From contig JAQOTA010000053.1 in assembly GCA_029532415.1 (NCBI GenBank), positions 3,720,001 through 3,784,000 of the forward strand: DNA of 64,000 bases, given 5' to 3'. Origin of the DNA: Marasmius tenuissimus. Lineage: Eukaryota > Basidiomycota > Agaricomycetes > Agaricales > Marasmiaceae. The notes under the pieces were generated by a model. That model made no database searches. It saw nothing but the letters and a program-made list of their open reading frames with translations, and was not told where the DNA came from. A program made the position numbers and the translations under genes. Shown in pieces: positions 57,140-64,000 of the stretch (positions are counted from its first letter, which is position 1; each line of letters starts with the position of its first letter).

Positions 57140-57739
57140 CTAGCAAGCAGCTTTCAACTTCTTCACCGAGACGTCCTTCAGACGTCTCATCCAGCCCGAC
57201 TTGGATTTCTTCGTAGCTTCGACCAGCGACTTCGACTCCGCACCACCGCCAGACACTTCGACCACCTCGACCGGCAACACTTTCGTCGTTGCTTTTGTCT
57301 CGATGCCCAACGTCACCACACCCCCTTCATGCAGCAAGTCCAGGAGAGCCATGATCCGCTCCCCACGAGGCGTCGTCGAGACGACCTCTGTGGGCCAAAT
57401 AGGGGCTGAGACTGAGGACGGAGCGGTCGTTGTGTGAAAGGCGCCAGAGCACACCTCATCCTCGTCACTTTCCTCGCTCGTGTACGCGTGAGGAGGAAAG
57501 CTGACGGTGATTGGGAGAGATGAGGGTGGGGGGTGGGCAGAGGAAGAGGTGATGTTGGCGGTCCCGATAGGATGGGACACCAGGTCCTTTTCCCAGTTGT
57601 CACGGGGCCCAGCACACCTGAAATGTAACAACGGAGAGGAGAGGCAGGGAGAGGGGGAGCGAGAGGCAACAGCAGGACGAGAAGGACGCGACGCACCTCG
57701 AGCAACCTTCTCGATGATCTTCGATACGAAACGAGGCAT
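57140..57739 (-). CDS. Conserved 199-aa ORF of the dispersed repeat, copy B (unknown)
   Basis: Matches the 201-aa ORF of copy A nearly residue for residue. A two-codon deletion within the Lys/Ser run (KKSKSG versus KKSKSKSG) accounts for the length change, and a handful of substitutions are seen (for example APIWPTEVV versus APIWSTEVV, VVTLGIETK versus VVTMGVETK). The frame-preserving indel hints at coding constraint, though the copies may be too young to tell. Confidence 0.45.
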   Translation of the reverse strand: MPRFVSKIIEKVARGASRPSRPAVASRSPSPCLSSPLLHFRCAGPRDNWEKDLVSHPIGTANITSSSAHPPPSSLPITVSFPPHAYTSEESDEDEVCSGAFHTTTAPSSVSAPIWPTEVVSTTPRGERIMALLDLLHEGGVVTLGIETKATTKVLPVEVVEVSGGGAESKSLVEATKKSKSGWMRRLKDVSVKKLKAAC

Positions 57740-58765
57740 TTTGATTTCTTCTTTGATGGGTATGGGTGCGAAAGTTTGCGTGTGAGGCAGGTATATCGCG
57801 AACGATGATGGCTGTAGCAGCGCAAGAGACGTTGGGGAGCTGATCTATCGGGGGGGAGGGTTTATGTAGGATTCTGTGGATTATGTGAGCTTCCAGTTGT
57901 TTGTCGCCGGCAAATAACGCGTCATTTTGACGTTGCTCATCGTGTTGCACGACGAACACAATTTGGACGATGAGCTCGAGCTTGGTAGTGGAAGTGAAGG
58001 TCAGGAACACGATAGTCACGTTAGTTTGCGGTCAGGTGAAAGGCGTGGGGAGATATTGCCCAAAATGTGGGTGCAGGAGGTCATTGGCATTTGTTTTTGG
58101 GATAAAAATATTCAAAATTGGGACCGATTGATGGCCAAATCAATATTGGTCCGATTATTTAAAACAGGAAGTGCAGGAATTGTCCACGAATCCCAGCCAA
58201 AAACTACCTCTGCCGCCGAAAAATTAAAACAGGACCTCCCAAATGTACGGCAATGTCTTGGTCCTTAAGTGGTTGCGCGAGGCCCTGAAAAGATCAGTTA
58301 GATGAAGGAGTCCTAGACGACCAGGTCAATATTAGCCAAAGGAGGAGTTGGGCGGAACGATGAACCGAGGATCCTGCATACCGTGTCTGCTCCGGCACCA
58401 GTAGTACTGAGGTACTCCTGCACATCGACAGACGAATTGTCGAAAAAGGCGCGCTCGCGATCATCGGAATGGTGTGTATACAACAAGAAATGAGATTGTT
58501 GTTTCCGGAGCCTTCCTCACCCATTGAAGTCTTCATTGAGCCAAGCGCTAGCAATCGTTCGTGGAGACGATCCTGCCACCGGCAGATGGAACCACAATGC
58601 GCGAAAGTTCGAAGGGAGCGTGCCGCGAAATTATTGTCCTGCGGGTGGATACCCGCTGTCTCTCATGGTACGACTTGATTTACGTGCCTTCCCAATGTTC
58701 AAACACTGTATCCAGGCGACCGATTTGGCTTCCACCGCCAGCTCGAGAGGAATCCAAAGTTGAGT

Positions 58766-59734
58766 TGCAGGATGCCCTCGAGGCGAACGGGTACGCACTT
58801 TGGTTTACGAAGTCATGACCAGTGTAAGTATCGACGTCCGTTAGGAATCCTTCCCAGCGCGTTTGTACACCGGTGCGTGGTTTCCTAACACTAGACAGCT
58901 TCAACATCCCCATTCGATCTTCAGTCAGGTGGTTCGTGTCCGGTAATTGATCCATATCTGCGGACTTTCGATGAACGATTGCGCTGGGAGGCCGCGAGAT
59001 GAATAGGTGAAAATAAGACGATTGATTGCTGGATCTGCGCACTATCACCAACACTATCACCAATCAGCCCCTGATGTCAAAAATACCCTTCTTTGGATAG
59101 CCTTGCGTATGCTCGAAAAAGAGTAGTCTGACAGTTGACGTTGAAGCGTCGCTGTTAAACCTTGTTGAACGTTGAGGCTCAAGAGCAGCTTGATGACGTG
59201 ATATAGCGCACCGGTCCGAATTCCTGCTAGCCTCTGCCAACTCTACCTGTGACCGGCCCGTCAATGAGCAAGCGTCGATTACTTTTCTTGTGAGGGGTCG
59301 GTTACAGGCCTACTTACCACCATAGCAAATACCTCTGGTCACTGCCCCGCATAATGCAGACGTCCGTTCGGGGAATCAATTTTGAAAAGTTCGGCCTCCA
59401 CGTCGTGTGAGTGGCTGCGAGCGGCTCTGATCCGTTTCAGAACTAATTGTACTGTGATGATCAACCTCGACAATTAACCCTGTGCAAATCTGAAGATAGA
59501 ACAACGTCTCCACTCAACGCAAACCATAGGCATTCGCGCGCTGCTCATGGTCGTCCCGTAATGCACACCTTTCGATGACGAAGCAGAACATGAGGACTGT
59601 AGAAGTAGAGCCTCAGCGCCTCGCTCAACATCAGATGGATTTTCTACTTCAGGTTCCCATCAACAGTTTTGTTCGGCACGTTTACACACGGTGCTTCATA
59701 TAAAAGGATGTCGCAACAGAGGGCCAAAACCATA
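58766..59734. other. Intergenic, kinase promoter at right end
   Basis: No supported gene over about 970 bp. A strong TATA-like 'catataaaag' at 59696-59705 lies about 35 nt before ATG 59735 of the kinase gene. Confidence 0.5.
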
Positions 59735-62459
59735 ATGTATCCCCCTAGACCATCGATTGAAAGCCTCCCGTTATATTCTTCTCCAAAACTCATCGTCCCA
59801 GAACTTCCCTCGGTTTCAGACGATCCTTCTTCTACTGGCACGTCGCCTACCGATAAAAACCTTCAAAGCTCATTATTCCACGATCATGACCATGCATTTC
59901 TATCATCCAGTACACCCTCGATGTTTCGGCGGCAACACAGCGACCGCAAGAGGGATCGCGAAGTCACTATCTCGCCTCCCACATCAAGAGACTCCAGTGT
60001 TGACCGTCGGTCTGATACTCCGTCGTGGATAGAAAAGTTTAGTCCAAGGCCATGGAAGATGACTCCCCGAAAGAAAGAACCTGTTCCCAAAGAACAAACC
60101 GAAGCCTACCTGCGGACTCGAGCGGTAAGTCTCAGCCGTGTGATCCCTAAACGTTACAATGCACAGTTACTTACCCCACACGACAGAGAGTAGAACTCGC
60201 GGTAGATATTGTCAAAGCCACTACGCGTACAGCCCTTGAAGTCGCTGGAGAAGTTGGAGAAGTCGTTCCGGGGCTCAGCATAGCGGCAAGGCTGCTATCC
60301 AACATATGGGATGCTGTTGAAGGCGTCGATGTAGGTTTTACAGCGTGTTGCTGCATCACAGTCATGTTTACTCACTTTCTTGGAACCTAGTCGAATCGAC
60401 TTGCCTGTTTACGACTGACCGAACGCTGTGCCGAAATTCTTCTGGCTGTGAATGAGGAGCTTGATCCAGCCGACGTAGATATTGGAATTGAAATGGAGGT
60501 ACCCCTTGAACGCCTCGAGGAGTGAGTGGGATCCCATCATACTGTGCCATCCTCGCTGACTTATTACACGAGATCGTTCACTCATTTTCGCGATTTTCTG
60601 GTAGAGCAGAACAGCCAGCCATTCTGGGCGCGGTACCTGAAACGAGATGACATCCTCAGGGATATAGAGAACTGTGACAAGGCTCTGAACGACGCATTAT
60701 TCCTTTTCAACGTGAGTCACCTCGCGCGTACGATTCAATGGCTGGCATCTGAACGCGTATGCAGATGCGAATCCAAATCCGCCTGATGAAGAATATCAAG
60801 GGTATTTCTCACTCACCGGAGCCCAGACCCGACAGTAGTTTGCTACTTGAGCGGGACATCGAACGTCAATCGTCGGTGGACGAAGTAGGCTCTGAGTTCG
60901 AGGATCTGATTTTGACGAACCTTCCTTCGGACGGGGAACTGCGTTCGCCCTCGATCGTGTCCCTTGCATCCGTTCCCTTAGACGATCTTGCGGTTGAGGA
61001 AGCCTACAACATCAGGAACTTTCTTAGCTCCCTTCAAGAGCACCAGAACAAGCTCGACAGAGCCCGTGATTCCTCCGACATCCGACAGCTCCTCGCGTCC
61101 GCTTTGAAGTCTGAAACGAATCGGGAGATGATTCGTGTCTTGCAGATGGGAAAACATGATATGCTTCATGCGATTAGATATTTCCTGGAGGCTTGGGAAA
61201 CGCGGCCTATTGCCCACCCCTCGAGCTCGCGGATTCTTCCGCGTAAAGACCTATCTCGGGTCAGGTCTTTGACTTGGCCTTTGGATGAGCAGCAGAACAA
61301 TCTATTGGACAAAGGCTACTTGAATCCCGATACCCTTCGTGGTCCAGTGGATGTGGAGATTCCCAGTTGGACGATCAGCAAGTGCGTATTGGAAACTTTT
61401 CCTCGACTCGAAGTCAACTCACATTTCTTTGTTTAGATCACAGGTCTCTTGTCAAGAGCTCGTTGGCCAAGGGTTCTTCTCCCACGTCTACAAAGGGACT
61501 TGGCGACACCGAACAGTTGCTATCAAAATCCTCGAACGTTCGACTCCTCAGGACGCCTTCATCAGCGAGTTCGAGGTGTGGAAGACCCTTCAGCACCCCA
61601 ACGTTCTTAGGTTGTACGGGACAAGTGACCCTGAAGGCCCCGATTCAACTAGGTTCTTTGTGAGCCCGTACATGAGAAGTGGGTCTCTTCCGGAATATCT
61701 GAGACGCCTAGAATGGGAATTTGGTGGCACGGCAGTCCGCGAGGATGTCAACAAGAGAATGGCGGCGGAGTTGGCTAGGTTTATGTTGGAGATTGCAAGA
61801 GGGATGGAGTATTTACACGATTGTCGTGTCGTCCATGGAGATCTCAAGGTGGGTTCTTGTTCGACTGTTGACTCGCATCGCTCAATCGAATTTGTTTTCC
61901 TGAATTAGGGTGCCAACATTCTCGTGGACAGCGACTCGAGATGTGTCGTTGCAGATTTCGGACACAGCAAGTTTACCTCCCAGATCACATACGCAAATGC
62001 AAAGCATAACCGTAAATATCTTTCTCCGTTGACTTCCGATTCCCCTTCTGACCTCGGTCAAAATTAGACGGTTTCCGCTGGCAATCGCCCGAGCTTATGG
62101 CTGGACAGTCCTTGTTATCGCGGGAAAACGACGTTTATGCTTTTGGTATCACCACAGTTGAGGTGTTGACTATGGGGAGCCTTCCATGGCCGATGCTTCC
62201 CGACAATTTGGTGAAAACACGGGTTCTCGGTGAGTGTTTGGATCATAGCTGCTGAAAGTGTTGGTCACTAATCATTATCTGGTCTTCAGATCTCAATGAA
62301 CGGCCTGACTACCCTGTATCCGTCACCAGGTCACTAGGGATCACACGACTCATTCAAGATTGCTGGCACGCTGCCCCATCGGTACGACCCAACTTTTCGA
62401 AAGTAGTCAGGGAGTTGGAGATGGCGATACAAAACCGCACGAAAGGGACATCTACGTGA
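59735..62459 (+). CDS. TKL-like protein kinase with N-terminal MLKL-like helical region
   Basis: Nine exons (59735-60124, 60187-60330, 60391-60521, 60573-60711, 60765-61381, 61437-61848, 61909-62011, 62068-62229, 62290-62459) give 755 aa; ATG 59708 is in frame but overlaps the TATA-like element. Residues 1-130 are Ser/Pro-rich. About 131-270 is all-helical (VDIVKATTRTALEVAGEVGE, VVPGLSIAARLLSNIWDAVE, CLRLTERCAEILLAVNEELD, ENCDKALNDALFLF), resembling the four-helix MLKL N-terminal-like domain found on many basidiomycete kinases. The kinase domain (~475-750) has GQGFFSHVYKGTW, VAIKIL, VVHGDLKGANILV (HGD for HRD), VADFGHSKF and FRWQSPELMAG, so catalytic residues are present. In animals MLKL's bundle permeabilises membranes after phosphorylation; a similar role here is only a hypothesis. 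Confidence 0.85.
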
Positions 62460-63660
62460 AATACTGACATTGATCTCTCTATTTAATGGACATCTTGTAT
62501 ACTCTCCTACACGTTGCTTTGGATAGTTTCCAAAGGTCCTCCGTGAGTCCTGTTGCTTGCGATTGCTCCACTCCCATTTGACTGACGAAGGTTCAGTGGT
62601 ACCCGTGAACACTGGGAGAGGTTCGTGGGTGCTGTTTTTTCTCCACACGGGATTCGAAGACCAGAACCTTCGCGTTGGAGCTTGGGTGGTTCTGGCTTTC
62701 ATCAGCGGCATTGGTACTGAATGGGCTACATCCACAGGAGGTTTACCGTAAAGTATTCTTCTTACACGCCATGCCCAAGTATACGTATGCCCTATGTAGC
62801 AGACGTGGCAATCTCGTTGATTAATTATATCGTACACCTGAATATTGCTTTCTTGCTCGGGATAGACTGAACGCAGACTTCGTGGGCTCTTTCTCTCTGT
62901 AGCAAATATCATGCTGGACAGGATTGTCGAGAAGTGGCTAACCGCTCCGTCGGAGTCCGAAGCAGTGGAAGAGGATGATTTCAAAAGGGGAAAGACTGCG
63001 ACGTACAGCTAGTTCTCTGACGAGCTCATATCAGTCATCATTTCGCAAAAAGACGGGAAGATTGCTGAGCTCATGTAGCTTGAATTCAAGCTGTTCAATG
63101 TAGTGCACAGATGAAGCGAGGAGACAACGGCTGGTAGACTGTGGCACCAGTGGCACCAGATGGCGGGAGTGTGAGAAATACCTTTGGCAAACGTAACAAC
63201 GCGTTACCGAAGCCGTTACACAGCGGTCACACTTTCTCAGATTCGGGTCTCAACGTCGTCGGCGACGTTCTCCTTGGACAACTCCCTCTATCGCCCGCCG
63301 ACGTCGAGATTTGAGTATCTCTCTCTTGTTAACAACAATTGTCTCACTCTTATACTGCCAGCTCGAACACAGGTGCGTAACTTCTAGCCTGAAGCTTCCC
63401 TGTCTGAGCTCAATATTGGGCATTATTGCAGAAGGTTAGAGCTCGCCAAGGAGGCTGCGGGCGTGCACGAACAATTTTTAGGATACTTTACGACGGCCTC
63501 GTGGTCGGGTCAAACAGGAAGGAGCGCTGCGCAAATACAAGAAGCACGACGACTGCAGGTGGATTACGTTCATAACGAGTCTGTTTCATCGTCCCCGTTC
63601 TCTCCTACCATGTTTTTGTGCTGAACTATGCTGTTATTCTGTTTCCAGAAATTTCGAACA
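62460..63660. other. Region with an unresolved possible exon
   Basis: A plausible plus-strand coding piece lies at about 63431-63560 (RRLELAKEAAGVHEQFLGYF ... SAAQIQEARRLQ), following a TTGCAG-type acceptor. I could not find convincing partner exons. It may be an upstream exon of the gene starting at 63661 or a small separate gene. The rest (62460-63180) shows nothing supported. Confidence 0.3.
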
Positions 63661-64000
63661 ATGTCTAGTAACAAGAACTCGCGACACACCCCATCTTCTT
63701 CATCACCTATACCCACCAACACCTCTAAATTACCCAAGTTTCTGCAGAAGGGAAACAACCGTGATAGATCGAAATCAGTAAATGATTCAGCACTCTCCGC
63801 TACCTCTATCGACAGAGTCAGCTCTTCTGAAGGTTCCAGTAGTCACCTTCAGTCTCCATCACCTTCGGGCTCGAAAAGTTCGAAGAAGGGCAGCAGGTTT
63901 CTAGGCGGCAAGAAGGATAAGAACCGTGATGAGGATAAACCGTCGTCTGAGGTTGAAGACACACCAATCATCGTCGAGCCAGGAGAAGGCTCTCCTTCTA
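63661..64000 (+). CDS. Ser/Lys-rich protein, N-terminal part (runs off right edge)
   Basis: An open frame from ATG 63661 to the window end (113 codons), with no stop. It is low-complexity and basic (PKFLQKGNNRDRSKSVNDSA, then GSKSSKKGSRFLGGKKDKNR) and turns acidic (EVEDTPIIVEPGEG). Such disordered N-termini precede catalytic domains in several fungal phosphatases and signalling proteins, but nothing here identifies the family. Confidence 0.55.
   Translation, partial: MSSNKNSRHTPSSSSPIPTNTSKLPKFLQKGNNRDRSKSVNDSALSATSIDRVSSSEGSSSHLQSPSPSGSKSSKKGSRFLGGKKDKNRDEDKPSSEVEDTPIIVEPGEGSPS

Larger units (their letters stand above)
55770..58765. repeat. Large dispersed repeat, copy B
   Basis: Same-orientation copy of 30350-34270, offset about 25.4 kb. 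The internal array spacing (347 and 393 bp) and both small ORFs are conserved. It lacks the 1.07 kb of copy A and carries about 190 bp not in A at 58295-58485. Confidence 0.85.

Noticed and set aside
62334..62984. 216-codon minus-strand ORF overlapping the kinase 3' end
   Set aside because: Its right half overlaps intergenic sequence and its left half is the antisense of a conserved kinase exon; no motif.

Overview
The window looks like nuclear chromosome sequence from a basidiomycete fungus, most likely an agaricomycete. Genes lie close together on both strands and are cut by many 45-80 nt GT-AG introns. Protein families typical of that group are present: F-box proteins of the 'LLLVSRQWNRVG' type, secreted AA12 sugar dehydrogenases, an mpaB-type oxygenase, and a kinase with an MLKL-like helical N-terminus. 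Gene models were built by hand from splice sites. In every model called with confidence above 0.8 the exon phases close, apart from one base missing in LPD1.

Layout, left to right. 0-8.4 kb: the 5' end of a UbiA-like prenyltransferase (-), a truncated cyanase (-), RPS14/uS11 (+), mitochondrial dihydrolipoyl dehydrogenase LPD1 (-, one-base frameshift) and an SLC1-type dicarboxylate/amino-acid symporter (+). 8.7-14.8 kb: a head-to-tail duplication of about 2.85 kb, each copy with an intact secreted AA12 dehydrogenase and a decayed upstream segment. 15-25.9 kb: an F-box protein with two F-box-like regions (-), a 1107-aa F-box/WD40 protein (+) and a chromodomain-like/coiled-coil/C2H2 protein (-). 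26.3-29.8 kb: a Kre9/Knh1-like cell-surface protein and an mpaB/latex-clearing-type oxygenase (both +).

30.3-34.3 kb and 55.8-58.8 kb are two same-orientation copies, about 25.4 kb apart, of an unrecognised repeat unit. The unit carries a three-module tandem array, two small conserved minus-strand ORFs and a non-coding tail. A third fragment lies at 52.6 kb. Copy A holds an extra stretch of about 1.07 kb.

Between the copies lie an unknown multi-pass membrane protein (+), a degenerate tandem repeat, an M28B glutamate-carboxypeptidase-like peptidase (-), a conserved fungal mitochondrial protein (+), a short membrane-anchored coiled-coil protein (+), a secreted GH31 glycosidase (-, 17 exons), an aldehyde dehydrogenase (-, 16 exons including 12-16 nt micro-exons), and a membrane protein with two fused copies of one secreted domain (+, frameshift in the first). 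59.7-64 kb: a TKL-like kinase with an MLKL-like helical region (+) and the 5' end of a Ser/Lys-rich protein (+).

The known genes cover central metabolism (LPD1, ALDH), translation (RPS14), carbohydrate use outside the cell (AA12 pair, GH31) and F-box-mediated regulation. There is no clear biosynthetic cluster, CRISPR array or virus, and no tRNA or rRNA that I could support. The least explained parts are the duplicated repeat unit, the duplicated AA12 block with its decayed neighbour, and the fused two-domain membrane protein.
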